Of a stretch of 64,000 nt of DNA, positions 42,573 to 51,220 are shown piece after piece (positions within the stretch are counted from its first letter, which is position 1; every line of letters begins with the position of its first letter). Both the position numbers and the translations under genes were made by a program. Source of the DNA: Actinomycetota bacterium (GTDB lineage: Bacteria > Actinomycetota > Thermoleophilia > Gaiellales > Gaiellaceae); NCBI GenBank assembly GCA_013816245.1, contig JACDEU010000002.1:62001-126000 (forward strand). The letters run 5' to 3'. The notes under the pieces are model-generated. The model made no database searches. It had not been told where the DNA came from and worked only from the letters and a program-made list of their open reading frames with translations.

Positions 42573-43190
42573 ATGCGCGGCTTGGATTACAGGATTTACC
42601 ACGCGGTCAACGAGTTCGCAGTCGACTTCAAGTGGCTGGCCCACGCCACCTACTTCTTTGAGACGGTCGGAGTGGTGCTCTACGGGTTGGCTGTGCTGGT
42701 GCTTTGGCTTGCCACCGCGCCCGGTGAGGAGCGCCGCTGGAAACTCGCTGCGCTCGCCGGAGGCGCGTCCGCTGGGCTCTCGCTACTGATCAACCAAGTC
42801 ATCGGGAACCTGGTCTGGCACCGTCCTCGACCGTACGAGACGCATCCGCAGGTTTACCACCTGTCCCACTCGCACGACCCATCATTCCCGAGTGATCACG
42901 CCAGCGCGGCCTTCGGGATCGCGTTCGGCATCTATTTCGTTGATCGGCGTGTCGGGCGCTTCTTCATCGTAGTCGCGACGCTCATCGCGACAGGCCGCGT
43001 CCTCGTCGGCGCTCACTACCTGACGGACGTGCTCGCAAGTCTCGTCGTCTCGGTGATTTCGGCGTATTTGATCGTCCGGCTTGGGCGGCCCCTGCTTGAC
43101 CGCTGCGTTCGGCTACTTGAGCGATTCTCCGACCCGGTCGTCGGGCCGGTTCACAAGCGGTGGCGGCGGCGGTCTTTGGCTACCCGCTAA
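42573..43190 (+). CDS. PAP2-family membrane phosphatase (BcrC-like)
   Basis: 205 residues, about five membrane helices. The three PAP2 signature blocks are present: WHRPRPYE, PSDHASAAFG (PSGH variant) and GRVLVGAHYLTDV. Family members of this size dephosphorylate undecaprenyl diphosphate or phosphatidylglycerol phosphate; with uppS in the same genome, undecaprenyl-diphosphate recycling is plausible. ATG 42573 is used; TTG 42564 is the alternative. No ribosome-binding site is seen. Confidence 0.88.
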   Translation: MRGLDYRIYHAVNEFAVDFKWLAHATYFFETVGVVLYGLAVLVLWLATAPGEERRWKLAALAGGASAGLSLLINQVIGNLVWHRPRPYETHPQVYHLSHSHDPSFPSDHASAAFGIAFGIYFVDRRVGRFFIVVATLIATGRVLVGAHYLTDVLASLVVSVISAYLIVRLGRPLLDRCVRLLERFSDPVVGPVHKRWRRRSLATR

Positions 43191-43231
43191 CCGGCCGCAG
43201 GAAGGTCGCCTGGGCCAGCGTCCTCTTACCT

Positions 43232-43558
43232 TTAACGCACCTTCGACTTCGGCCCCGGATCAGGATTCGGTATCCAGCGCTTGCTTTGCTGGTCGTAGAC
43301 ATATGACGGCACAACCCGCCGGCTCGCGTTGTAAGCCGCCTGATACTCCGGATGCTCCACGCGCCACCGCCGCATCAACCCCGACTTGTCCGCAGCACAC
43401 CCCTCGCAACGCTTCCTCGGACGCCCTGCGCCCCTGTACGGGCCAAGGGGCTCCCCACACTCGCAACGGTCAGGCTGAACCGTCACAGGATTCTTTCGCA
43501 CTGTTATCGCGGAAAGCTGCCGGGTGAAGCCATCTGAAAATTTTGTGGGTGCCCCCAT
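43232..43558 (-). CDS. Small zinc-ribbon protein, possibly mobile-element derived
   Basis: 108 residues. A zinc ribbon is suggested by CECGEPLGPYRG and RKRCEGCAADK; a basic helix (MRRWRVEHPEYQAAYNASRR) follows. Proteins of this type occur in phages and integrative elements, and a recombinase fragment lies 200 nt away. Overlaps nothing and has no ribosome-binding site at ATG 43558; an internal GTG (VRKNPV) may be used. Function unknown. Confidence 0.5.
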   Translation of the reverse strand: MGAPTKFSDGFTRQLSAITVRKNPVTVQPDRCECGEPLGPYRGAGRPRKRCEGCAADKSGLMRRWRVEHPEYQAAYNASRRVVPSYVYDQQSKRWIPNPDPGPKSKVR

Positions 43559-43568
43559 GGGGTGAGTG

Positions 43569-43676
43569 TCATGCCCCGTCGTTCATTTGGGCCTTCGGGG
43601 CCTTCCAAGGGACGACGCCCGGCGGAAGCTTGCTGGGTGCCGGCTTCGGGGTGGGTGCTGGCTGTTTGGGTGCCAT
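43569..43676 (-). CDS. Possible 35-residue Pro/Lys-rich peptide
   Basis: ATG 43676 is preceded by AGAAGGGAAC at about 10 nt and encodes KQPAPTPKPAPSKLPPGVVP, ending 10 nt before the zinc-ribbon gene. Low-complexity composition; might be a small element-borne protein or chance. Confidence 0.3.
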   Translation of the reverse strand: MAPKQPAPTPKPAPSKLPPGVVPWKAPKAQMNDGA

Positions 43677-43761
43677 CGTCGTCAGTTCCCTTCTCGAGAG
43701 AGTTCCGTGTCGACCGCTTCGAGTTGCTTGACGCGGGCGGCTGGGTCGCCGCCGTGTTTCT

Positions 43762-44142
43762 GTGTGTGCGCGATTTGCGCCTCGACTCAAGCACGATCTT
43801 TACCTCCACCTTGTTGGCGAAGGCCGCGGACCTGAGGAGTTTCTGCTCTACCCGAGGGCCGACCGGACACGGCCAATGGATCACGGGTCAGTTCATCGCT
43901 GGTTCAAACGTACTCTCGAGAAGGCCGGGCTCCCGCAAGAGATCAAGCTGCACGAACTTCGTCACTCCGCCGCCGACAACCTTTGGCGGGCCACCGGCGA
44001 CCTCGTGCTGGCGCAGCAACTACTGCGCCACGAATCAGTCGCGACAACCCAGGGCTACTTGCATCCGACGCGGGACGATCTGGCCGCTGGCCTCGAGTCC
44101 CTAGAACAAGTCGTGCGTTCCGATTCCGAGGATTCGGCTTAG
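43762..44142 (+). pseudogene. C-terminal half of a tyrosine recombinase (integrase)
   Basis: The frame carries the catalytic C-terminal boxes of XerC/phage-type integrases: KLHELRHSAADNLW (Arg), LAQQLLRHESVATTQGYLHP with His and the nucleophilic Tyr. The N-terminal arm-binding and core-binding domains and the first catalytic Arg box are missing; upstream frames give no match. No intact element surrounds it. With the zinc-ribbon gene it marks an old insertion. Confidence 0.7.
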
Positions 44143-44163
44143 CGTGAAGGCCCGTCTAATCGA

Positions 44164-44502
44164 ATGCACGGAAACCGGCGTTATGTCAAGTCAGCCTGGA
44201 TTGGGCTCCTGCCCGTTCTCGCGCTCGCCTCCCCTGCCCAGGCCGAAGTCGTGACTCAGAAGGCCGATCGCGGCCTGCTGGCCGTGGCGGCGGACGGGAC
44301 GCCCAGGGCCGCTGGATTGTCCTCGCGCGTGGGAAGCAGGCTGACGACGATCGCGCGCGCTGCCGCCGGAAGCAGCTTCGGCCCGGCAGGCCTCACGCTC
44401 GACGCGCGCGGTCGGCGGCCACCGCGATCGCTGTCTCCCTCCGGCGCACGTGCGCGAACGTGCGCGAGTATGGCGAATGCGTTAGTGTCGGCGTGCGGTT
44501 GA
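44164..44502 (+). CDS. Putative secreted protein, probably truncated
   Basis: 112 residues with a signal peptide (SAWIGLLPVLALASPAQA) and a short beta-rich part (GLLAVAADGTPRAAGLSSR, SSFGPAGLTLDA), then an Arg/Ser/Pro-rich tail that looks like out-of-frame sequence. I think a longer secreted protein was cut after about residue 82. No family recognised. Confidence 0.35.
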   Translation: MHGNRRYVKSAWIGLLPVLALASPAQAEVVTQKADRGLLAVAADGTPRAAGLSSRVGSRLTTIARAAAGSSFGPAGLTLDARGRRPPRSLSPSGARARTCASMANALVSACG

Positions 44503-44888
44503 CCGACAGCTGCTGCGGCGTCGCTCCAATGATTTTCCGGTCGCTGCTCATCCTTTCCACAGACGTCTCCACAAGTTGGTAAATCGGCTGTGGAAATGTT
44601 GAAAAAGGAAAACTTCGCAAATTGCGGCCACGTCCTTTTTCCGACCCCTTGACCCAGTTGCCCAAAGCGCTAGATTGCCTCTTGCGCCGAGCACAGAGCG
44701 CGAGTAGGTCGAAACCGAGTCCAAAGGCAGTAGCCGGAAGGCGAAAGTCAGTGGAAGCGGTGGACGAAAGTGAAACTGGCTCGGCGAATTTTTTTGGTCC
44801 AAAGTCGTCGACTCGGCGACAACGCAGTGGAGGCCGTGTGAGCTTGGCTCATGCGGCCGTTTCTTTAGTTGCCCGTGTAGTGGTTGCG
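44503..44888. other. 386-nt AT-richer gap with an inverted repeat
   Basis: No convincing gene. The stretch is less GC-rich than its surroundings, with A/T runs around 44600 and 44792, and holds TTTCCACAG (44554-44562) and its complement CTGTGGAAA (44588-44596). These resemble but do not match the DnaA box TTATCCACA. Confidence 0.4.
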
Positions 44889-44894
44889 TATAGT
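44889..44894 (+). promoter_or_regulatory. -10 box TATAGT, leaderless small membrane protein
   Basis: TATAGT ends 7 nt before GTG 44902. The box lies inside the longer open frame from TTG 44884 and so decides the start. Confidence 0.6.
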
Positions 44895-44901
44895 CGCCGC
44901 G

Positions 44902-45093
44902 GTGCACCTACGACTCCCAGCTATCGATCCCGGCGTCAAGGCTTTCCTCTGGGCGCTCGTCCTGGCGCTCTACGCCTGGGGCTTCATGCTCGCAGTCGGC
45001 GTCGACAAGGGAACCGCGACGATCGTGGGCTTGATCTCCTTCGGCGCGATCTTTCTCTACGTTCGCGTCTACGGCGAGAACGAAGAGGCTTAG
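44902..45093 (+). CDS. Small two-helix membrane protein (63 residues)
   Basis: Two hydrophobic helices (about residues 12-31 and 36-54) joined by a GVDKGT turn and ending in an acidic tail YGENEEA. No named family. The start at GTG 44902 follows the TATAGT box in leaderless fashion. The stop overlaps the stop of the minus-strand gene at 45090 by four bases. Confidence 0.65.
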   Translation: MHLRLPAIDPGVKAFLWALVLALYAWGFMLAVGVDKGTATIVGLISFGAIFLYVRVYGENEEA

Positions 45094-45287
45094 ATCAGAA
45101 AGACGGGCGTTCGCGCGGTGCGCGTGGCGAGCGCGCAGACAAGCAGCCGAGCGAGCTCTCCGCCGAGCGCCTCTTCGAGGCGAAGAAAGGCAGGAGGCCG
45201 AAAGATGGCGGCCTCGGAGAGGGCGGCACAGTGCTCCAGCAGAAGCTCAGCGCCTCTCTCGCCCTGCGGTAGCGAGCGGTCCTTCAT
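45090..45287 (-). CDS. Small hypothetical protein (65 residues)
   Basis: Helical, with GAELLLEHCAALSEAA and FLRLEEALGGELARLLVCAL segments and two Cys. ATG 45287 is preceded by AGAGGG and by a TACCTA box at 7 nt. Composition looks coding, but no family is recognised and no neighbour suggests a role. Confidence 0.45.
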   Translation of the reverse strand: MKDRSLPQGERGAELLLEHCAALSEAAIFRPPAFLRLEEALGGELARLLVCALATRTARTPVFLI

Positions 45288-45343
45288 GGCCCTCTAGGTA
45301 TCGACCCGGAGAGCCCAGAGCTCATCCCTGAGGAAGGTCTAAA

Positions 45344-45372
45344 GCCGCCCCCCGGTCGTGCCGAGGGGCGGC
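45344..45372 (-). terminator. Terminator of the 45386 membrane-protein gene
   Basis: GCCGCCCC (45344-45351) pairs with GGGGCGGC (45365-45372); read on the minus strand it is followed by TTTAGACCTT, a weak T-tract. Confidence 0.6.
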
Positions 45373-45385
45373 CTCAGTGGAGCTA

Positions 45386-46009
45386 TCAAACCGTCTCGCG
45401 CTCTGTCGTCGAGTCGGTGGTACTCGTAGTCGTGGCTTCTCGGTCGGCCGTCAACGGCTCGTCTGCGGCCGGACCGTCACTCGTAGTCGTAGGTGTGTCC
45501 GTGCGTCGGCGGCTGAACCAGCCGCGGCGGCTGTCGTCCTGCACCACCTCGCGGTCGCGGTCCACGACGACCTCGCGGTCACGAACGCGGGGACCGGTCG
45601 TATCGAACGAGAACCCGAACACGAGCCCCGTGCCGAACGCCAGCACCGGGATGTAGTAGAGGAAGTCGGTGACGAGGCCGCTCACATGGATGTCCCTCGT
45701 CCACGCCATCACGTGATTGTGAAACCACCCGCTGCCGGGCTCGCCGGCCAGGACGACCCACAACGAAACGATCGCCACGGGGATGAACGCCGTGATGAAG
45801 ACCGCGAGCGAGAGTCGCGGCCAGCCCCATTTCGTCCAACCGCCGAGCAGCTGGGAGAGAGCCATCAGGAATCCCGCGCCGGCGACGAGGCCGACCCGGG
45901 CCCAATAGCCTCCAATCTGGTCATTGCTGATCTGCGTTGCGAACCAGATCAGCAGACCTGCGACGGCCGAGAAAACCAGTGTCGTCGTCGCCCTCGTAAG
46001 TCCGTACAT
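45386..46009 (-). CDS. Four-helix membrane protein with charged tail
   Basis: 207 residues: hydrophobic segments at about 9-27, 40-58, 66-86 and 116-137, then a cytoplasmic-type tail with repeated RDREVV units and a Thr-rich end (TTTSTTDSTTE). GAGGTGA precedes ATG 46009 at a normal distance. No named domain; the tail could be a phosphorylation or protein-binding platform. Confidence 0.65.
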   Translation of the reverse strand: MYGLTRATTTLVFSAVAGLLIWFATQISNDQIGGYWARVGLVAGAGFLMALSQLLGGWTKWGWPRLSLAVFITAFIPVAIVSLWVVLAGEPGSGWFHNHVMAWTRDIHVSGLVTDFLYYIPVLAFGTGLVFGFSFDTTGPRVRDREVVVDRDREVVQDDSRRGWFSRRRTDTPTTTSDGPAADEPLTADREATTTSTTDSTTERETV

Positions 46010-46071
46010 TCGATCACCTCGCTAGTCGGTGCCGGTGTGGTACCCGGCTCCGACAAGAAAGAACCCCCTGA

Positions 46072-46668
46072 CTAGAGGCTCAGGCGGCGGGTGTCGAATG
46101 AGGCGGAGTAGAGCTCGGCCCTGAAGTCCTCGAGCGTTCGGGCGAGGTCGTCGCTGAAGACGTGCTCGACTACCCCGACCCTCGGGTCGTTGTGGAAAGG
46201 CAGGTCGACATGCTCGTGCGAGACGAGGTTCACCGACGTCCGCTGGCAGGCCGGGCAGCGCACCGCGAGACCGAGCGAACCGTCGCCCGGGGCCAGCAGG
46301 AAGAAAGACGACGGGAAGACGGGCCTCGGCCTGTCCTCCGGGTAGCAAAAGAAGCTCCACGGCCACTCGCCAGCCTGGATCCGCCGCGCGGCCGCGTCGG
46401 AGAGCTCGGCCGCGAAGCCGTCGAGCTGAGCGGTCATCAGGTTGTAGAAGACGCCGCCCTGGAGCCCGAGCGGCGCCCAGTCGAGGTCGTCGTGGCTGAC
46501 GAGGCCGTCGTGTTCCTCCCCGCAGCCACAAGCGAAGAGCACGTGATACACGGCGGGATGTTCAGCCCCGGGAAGGCGCTTGAGCTGGCGGAAAGACGAC
46601 AGGGTCACACGCGTCTCTCCCTGTGCGGGGCACGGGAACGTGAAGCGTCCCGTCAGCGCGTCATACAT
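46072..46668 (-). CDS. Cys-rich (CpXC-like) hypothetical protein
   Basis: 198 residues. Possible zinc ligands are PCPAQ, FACGCGEEH and RCPACQRT. Aromatic-rich middle (WPWSFFCYPEDRPRP). No signal peptide. A TAGAAA box ends 6 nt before ATG 46668, consistent with a leaderless transcript. It resembles CpXC-type proteins in the paired Cys pattern, but I am not certain of the family. Confidence 0.6.
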   Translation of the reverse strand: MYDALTGRFTFPCPAQGETRVTLSSFRQLKRLPGAEHPAVYHVLFACGCGEEHDGLVSHDDLDWAPLGLQGGVFYNLMTAQLDGFAAELSDAAARRIQAGEWPWSFFCYPEDRPRPVFPSSFFLLAPGDGSLGLAVRCPACQRTSVNLVSHEHVDLPFHNDPRVGVVEHVFSDDLARTLEDFRAELYSASFDTRRLSL

Positions 46669-46719
46669 GGTGCCTTTCTAATCGGCAGCCCGGATGTCGG
46701 ACCGAACCCCCGAGAGCGG

Positions 46720-47235
46720 CTAGTACTCGATCAGCGCCTTCAGGTCGTACTTCGAGAGCCGGTCACGGCCGTTCAGGAAGCCGAGCTCGATTATGAAGCA
46801 GCAACCGACGACGATCCCTTCGAGCTTCTCGATGAGTTGCTCTGCGATCGCCTCGACCGTCCCACCGGTTGCCAGAACGTCGTCGTGGATCAGCACTCGC
46901 GCGCCCTTCGGGATCATGTCCGGGTGGAGCTCGAGCGCGTTCTGTCCGTACTCGAGCGCATAGGTCGCGCTGATCGTCTCGGGGGGCAACTTGCCCGGAC
47001 GCCGAGCGGGAACGAAGCCGCAGCCGATCTGCTTTGCGATCGCCGCGCCGAGGATGAACCCGCGCGCTTCGGCACCGAGCACGAGGTCGGGCTTCTTCTC
47101 CCGCCCCCACTCCGAAAGCTGGTCGACGGTGTATGCGAGCGCCTTCGGGTCCGCGAGCAGCGGCGTGATGTCCTTGAAGCCGACCCCTGGCTGAGGCCAG
47201 TCGGGGATCTCACGAACCTTCTCGGCGAGATTCAC
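46720..47235 (-). CDS. apt: Adenine phosphoribosyltransferase
   Basis: 171 residues from GTG 47235 (a TTG at 47253 would overlap the previous gene). The N-terminal IPDWPQPGVGFKDITPLL, the GAEARGFILGAAIA hood and the PRPP loop VLIHDDVLATGGT are all present. It salvages adenine to AMP and fits the nucleoside-salvage theme of the window. It lies 4 nt after the MerR-type gene, in the same operon. Confidence 0.95.
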   Translation of the reverse strand: MNLAEKVREIPDWPQPGVGFKDITPLLADPKALAYTVDQLSEWGREKKPDLVLGAEARGFILGAAIAKQIGCGFVPARRPGKLPPETISATYALEYGQNALELHPDMIPKGARVLIHDDVLATGGTVEAIAEQLIEKLEGIVVGCCFIIELGFLNGRDRLSKYDLKALIEY

Positions 47236-47239
47236 GCGA

Positions 47240-47917
47240 TCATGTTGACGCAAGCCGGCGAAGCGCGCGCCAGAAGAGGAGCTGGCCGAGGCCCTGGCCG
47301 AGCTCGCCGAGCGCTTCCAGGTCCTCCATGCCGGCGCGGCGGCGCTCGGGGCTGCGTGCGCGCAGAGACGGGCCGACGACCTGCTCGATGAGCCCTGCTT
47401 CCCGATCCGCAGCAGTCCGGAAGCCGCGGAGGTGGCGCGGCGCGATCCCGAACTGCGCGAGGCGGCCGCACGCGAGCGCGATGTCCGCGTCGAGCTCGGC
47501 GTAGCGCTTCTCGCCGGCCTCGGTCCGCGGGGTGAGCAGGCCGAACTCTTCGAGCTCGCGCGCCAGTCGCGTGTCGATGCCCGCGCGCTTGCAGAGCTCC
47601 GTCAGATCGAGCTCCAGCTCCTCCTCCCCCAGGCCCGCACGCCTGCGCTTACGGTCACGCGCGGCGGGCGAGGCAAGCTCCTGGCGGATCACCCTGAGTG
47701 GCAGGAACTCGTCTCGCTGGAGCCGCAGGATCGTCTCCAGCCGCTCTAGATCGTCCTCGCTGAAGAGGCGGTAGCCGCCCTGTGTCCGGCGTGGAGCAAG
47801 CAGTCCCTGATCTTCCAGGTAGCGGATCTTCGAGATGGAGATGTCGGGGAAGTCGTCCTTGAGGAGCGAGCAGACCGTCCCGATCGTCAGCATGCGTGTC
47901 TTCGACACGGTGGCCAT
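47240..47917 (-). CDS. MerR-family regulator, FtsR-like
   Basis: 225 residues with a MerR winged helix (ISKIRYLEDQGLLAPRRTQG, then YRLFSEDDLERL) and a long helical C-terminal part. In actinobacteria a MerR regulator of this size next to the garA/odhI FHA gene is FtsR, which activates ftsZ in Corynebacterium; the same synteny is seen here. ATG overlaps the FHA stop as TGATG. Confidence 0.8.
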   Translation of the reverse strand: MATVSKTRMLTIGTVCSLLKDDFPDISISKIRYLEDQGLLAPRRTQGGYRLFSEDDLERLETILRLQRDEFLPLRVIRQELASPAARDRKRRRAGLGEEELELDLTELCKRAGIDTRLARELEEFGLLTPRTEAGEKRYAELDADIALACGRLAQFGIAPRHLRGFRTAADREAGLIEQVVGPSLRARSPERRRAGMEDLEALGELGQGLGQLLFWRALRRLAST

Positions 47918-48378
47918 CAGCGGTTCAGGAACGTAAGTCGGTACTTGCCGATCTGCAGCTCGTCGCCGTCCTCGAGCTGAGACGACTCCACGCGCTTGCG
48001 GTTGACGAACGTGCCGTTGAGGCTGCCCTGGTCGTCGACGAAGAACGCACCGTCACGCTCGGCGACGACTGCATGCTTGCGCGAGACCGTGACGTCGTCG
48101 AGAAAGATGCCGCAGTCCGGTGATCGCCCGATCGTCGTTTCGCCTTCCGGGTGGAACATCTCCCCCGTCCTGCCGCCGCCGGAGCGGACGACCAGTGCGG
48201 GCCCGTCGACGCCGAGATCCTCGAGCGCATCGGCCGACGAATCGTCACCCTCTTCCGCCGTGAACGTCTGGGTCGACTCCGCGCCGTCGTCCTTCACCAG
48301 AAGAGCGCCGCAGCGGGCGCAGTAGTTCGCGGCTTCCGGGTTCTGAAAGCCGCACTCCTGGCAGTAGATGTTGGACAC
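47917..48378 (-). CDS. garA: GarA/OdhI-like FHA protein with N-terminal zinc ribbon
   Basis: 153 residues. Residues 6-23 form a Cys4 ribbon (C6, C9, C20, C23). A Thr-containing stretch TQTFT at 36-40 resembles the phosphorylated N-terminal Thr motif of GarA, and an FHA domain spans about 60-150 (TTIGRSPDCGIFLDDVTVSR, SLNGTFVNR). In mycobacteria and corynebacteria such proteins, once unphosphorylated, inhibit 2-oxoglutarate dehydrogenase and glutamate dehydrogenase. The zinc ribbon is an added feature relative to mycobacterial GarA. GTG 48378 is preceded by AGAGGT. Confidence 0.8.
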   Translation of the reverse strand: MSNIYCQECGFQNPEAANYCARCGALLVKDDGAESTQTFTAEEGDDSSADALEDLGVDGPALVVRSGGGRTGEMFHPEGETTIGRSPDCGIFLDDVTVSRKHAVVAERDGAFFVDDQGSLNGTFVNRKRVESSQLEDGDELQIGKYRLTFLNR

Positions 48379-48380
48379 CT

Positions 48381-48623
48381 CTAGACCGGAGGTGCGGCCT
48401 TGGAGGTGAGGATCGCCGTGAGGTGCTCGACGTCGACCTCGTCGAGGACGCTCTTCCCCTCCGTCTTCTGCAGTCTCGCGACGAGCTCGGCGCGGAGGAT
48501 GTCGATCTTCCCGTGGAGCAGGCGCCGCTGATAGGAGACCTCGTTCTCCTCCTTCGTCAGGTCGGCGATGAGCTTCTTCAGGTCGGGGTCTGACAGCGTT
48601 CCAAGATCCGGCAGGGGTTCCAC
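48381..48623 (-). CDS. rsiG: RsiG-like anti-sigma factor with c-di-GMP motif
   Basis: 80-residue helical protein. Residues 26-41 match the c-di-GMP motif of RsiG, E(X)3S(X)2R(X)3Q(X)3D, as E26, S30, R33, H37, D41, with His in place of Gln. RsiG with bound c-di-GMP sequesters the WhiG sigma factor; the Rubrobacter form is a short single-motif homodimer like this one. No whiG gene is in the window. GTG 48623 follows AAAGGCGG; its stop lies 3 nt from the FHA start, so it is co-transcribed with the garA- and ftsR-like genes. Confidence 0.7.
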   Translation of the reverse strand: MEPLPDLGTLSDPDLKKLIADLTKEENEVSYQRRLLHGKIDILRAELVARLQKTEGKSVLDEVDVEHLTAILTSKAAPPV

Positions 48624-48706
48624 AGGCCGCCTTTCATGGTCGATGGCCGACCCAGTAAAGCAGCCAGCCGGCAAAGGGTCAACCTCAACTTGAGACTTCT
48701 GCCCTT

Positions 48707-51220
48707 TCAGGCCGTGGCCACAGCGCCCTCGGTCTGCATGATCTCCTCGACCATCGCCCGGAATTCCCCCTCGAGGGCCTTCGAGTCCTCCTCGGTGCGG
48801 CCCTCGGCGTAGATATGGACGATTGGCTCGTCCGGGTCCGGGAGGATCTGTGCCCAGCCCCGCTCCTCGAACACCTTGATGCCGTCCATGAGATCGAGCT
48901 TGCGGTCCCGTAAGCGCTCGGTCATGACGCGCATCACGACACCTTTCAAGGCCCAGGGGCACGGCAGCTGGCGGTGCACGAGGGTCGGGGCAGGCAGATC
49001 TGCGACGAGCTCCGACAGCGGCCCGCGCACCGGCGCGAGCAGCTCGAGCAGCTTGCAGAGACTTGCGATCGCGTCGTAGGCCGGCAGGAATTCCGGGAAG
49101 ACGTAACCGCCGCCGACGGCGCCCGCGAAGATGACGCCGTCCTCCGCGGCGGCCTTCGTCAGGTCAGCCAGCGACGCCGGTGTGCGCACGACCTCGAGGC
49201 CGCTGCCTTCGAGCAGGACGTCGACCTGGCTCGTCACAGTGACCGGGAATGCGAGCTTTCCTCGGCGGCCGTCGCTTCCGATCAGGCGCAGAAAGAGGAG
49301 CAGGGTCTGTTCGACGGGAATCTCGCGCCCGTGCTCGTCGACGAGATAGAGCCGCTCGGCCGCCGCGTCGAAGACCACGCCGAGATCGGCTCCGACGGCA
49401 GGGACGAGTTGCTTCACCTGGCCGATCGCCTCGCGCAGCAGTGTCGGGCCGGAGTCCGTCCGATCGGTCGTGAACCCGTGCGCGGACACCGCCTCGACGC
49501 CGAGTGGCCCGAACAGGAGCGGCAGGACGAACGAGGCGGCCGAAAAGCCATAGTCGACAACGAGGCGGAAGCCTCGAGTGCGGATTGTCTCGGCGTCGAG
49601 GCTGTCGAGCAGGTTTTGCGCGTAGGAGTCACGCACGCGCGCCGGATAGCTGATCGAGCCGATGTCGCCGAAGCCGACTCGGCGCAGCTCTCCACGGGTG
49701 AAGTTCTTCTCGATCTCCTTCTGGAGCGTCGTTGAGATCTGGATGCCCGGCTGCTCGAAGAACTTAATCTGCACGATCTCCGGGTCGGCCTGGCTCGTGC
49801 CGACGTGGAAGCCCGCCTCGTAGCCCTCGGTCTTCAGCAGGTGGCGCGCCACTGCCGCGGGCAGCACGCGCAGATCGGCGACGTCGAGGCCCGCGGAGGT
49901 GAGGCCCGTGATCATCGCCCGCTTGATCATTCGGCAGGCGGGCGCAGACTCGCGGCTCGCTGCAACGCGAGCGCCGCGTTTGAGCGCCGTGCCGAGCGCG
50001 GCGGCAATCCTCACCGCTACCTCTGGTGTCAGATCGACGTTGACGAGCCCGGCGACGCCGTCCCTTCCGAAGAGGCGCGTCGAGGCGCGCGACTCCCAGA
50101 TGACGCTGTCGGTGATGTGTGACCCCGAATCCACCTCCTTGTAGGGATAGATCCGGACGCCCGGCATGATCTCGCTCTCTGCGCCGATCGTGACGTCATC
50201 GCCGATCGCCACTCCCTCGTGGATGCGGACGTGCCCACGGATGTCGCACGAACGGCCAAGGATCGCCCCCTCGATCAACGAGCTGCGACCGATGTGGGTC
50301 GACGCGTCGATGACGGAGCGTGTCGTCCGCGTTCGCTCGCGGAGCGTGACGCTGTTCGAGAGCACGGAGTGCGAGCCGACGCTTGCTCCCGGAGCGATCC
50401 GGCAGTAGTTCCCGATGTAGGCCGGCCCCTCGATCTGCTCGAGGTCTGCGATCTCCACGCCCTCGCCGAGCCAGACGTTGCCGCGGATCCGGATGCCGGG
50501 AATGTTCAGCCGAACGTTCTCCTCGAGCGCATCGAAGTTGGCCGTCCTGAACTGGTCGAGGTTGCCGATGTCCTGCCAGTAGCCGTCCATGACGTAGCCG
50601 TACATGGGTCGGCCCATCTCGAGCAGGTAGGGGAAGAGCTCTTTCGAGAAATCGTAGGGGCGATCCGTCGGCACGTGCTTCAACACCTCCGGCTCGAGCA
50701 CGTAGATGCCCGTGTTGATCGTGTCCGAGAAGACCTGGCTCCACGAGGGCTTCTCGAGGAAGCGCTCGATCCGCCCTTCCTCATCGGTGACGACGATCCC
50801 GAACTCGAGCGGGTTGTCGACGGACTTGAGCCCGATCGTGACGGCCGCGCCCTTCTCCTTGTGAAATGCGACGAGTTTGCCGAGGTCGACGTCGCAGAGG
50901 GCGTCGCCGGAGATAACCAGGAATGTCTCGTCGAGTTGGTTCGCAGCGAGCTTGACTGAGCCCGCGGTGCCGAGCGGCGACTCTTCCACGGAGTAGGCGA
51001 TCTGCATTCCGAGTGACTCGCCCTGGCCGAAGTAGCTACGGATCGCCTGTGGAAGGAACGCGACCGTAACGATCACCTCGTTCATGCCGTGCTCTCGCAG
51101 CAGCTCGAGGATGTGCTCCATGCACGGCTTGCCGACGACCGGGACCATCGGCTTCGGCTGGTTCGACGTCAGCGGACGCAGGCGCGTGCCTTCACCGCCG
51201 GCCATGACGACGGCCTTCAT
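48707..51220 (-). CDS. Sugar nucleotidyltransferase / phosphomannomutase-like fusion
   Basis: 837 residues. N-terminal nucleotidyltransferase ([24 protein letters not shown] metal residues), a left-handed beta-helix (about 240-380) and a C-terminal phosphohexomutase-like part. It is annotated in actinobacteria as mannose-1-phosphate guanylyltransferase/phosphomannomutase. The mutase phosphoserine loop, normally TASHNP, reads GTSQADPE here, so the mutase half may not be catalytic. ATG 51220 overlaps the pgsA stop as ATGA. It probably supplies a nucleotide sugar for envelope polysaccharide. Confidence 0.82.
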   Translation of the reverse strand: MKAVVMAGGEGTRLRPLTSNQPKPMVPVVGKPCMEHILELLREHGMNEVIVTVAFLPQAIRSYFGQGESLGMQIAYSVEESPLGTAGSVKLAANQLDETFLVISGDALCDVDLGKLVAFHKEKGAAVTIGLKSVDNPLEFGIVVTDEEGRIERFLEKPSWSQVFSDTINTGIYVLEPEVLKHVPTDRPYDFSKELFPYLLEMGRPMYGYVMDGYWQDIGNLDQFRTANFDALEENVRLNIPGIRIRGNVWLGEGVEIADLEQIEGPAYIGNYCRIAPGASVGSHSVLSNSVTLRERTRTTRSVIDASTHIGRSSLIEGAILGRSCDIRGHVRIHEGVAIGDDVTIGAESEIMPGVRIYPYKEVDSGSHITDSVIWESRASTRLFGRDGVAGLVNVDLTPEVAVRIAAALGTALKRGARVAASRESAPACRMIKRAMITGLTSAGLDVADLRVLPAAVARHLLKTEGYEAGFHVGTSQADPEIVQIKFFEQPGIQISTTLQKEIEKNFTRGELRRVGFGDIGSISYPARVRDSYAQNLLDSLDAETIRTRGFRLVVDYGFSAASFVLPLLFGPLGVEAVSAHGFTTDRTDSGPTLLREAIGQVKQLVPAVGADLGVVFDAAAERLYLVDEHGREIPVEQTLLLFLRLIGSDGRRGKLAFPVTVTSQVDVLLEGSGLEVVRTPASLADLTKAAAEDGVIFAGAVGGGYVFPEFLPAYDAIASLCKLLELLAPVRGPLSELVADLPAPTLVHRQLPCPWALKGVVMRVMTERLRDRKLDLMDGIKVFEERGWAQILPDPDEPIVHIYAEGRTEEDSKALEGEFRAMVEEIMQTEGAVATA

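Noticed and set aside
44554-44596. TTTCCACAG / CTGTGGAAA pair as DnaA boxes of a replication origin
   Set aside because: They differ from TTATCCACA at key bases, only two to three sites occur, and no dnaA, dnaN or plasmid rep gene is present.
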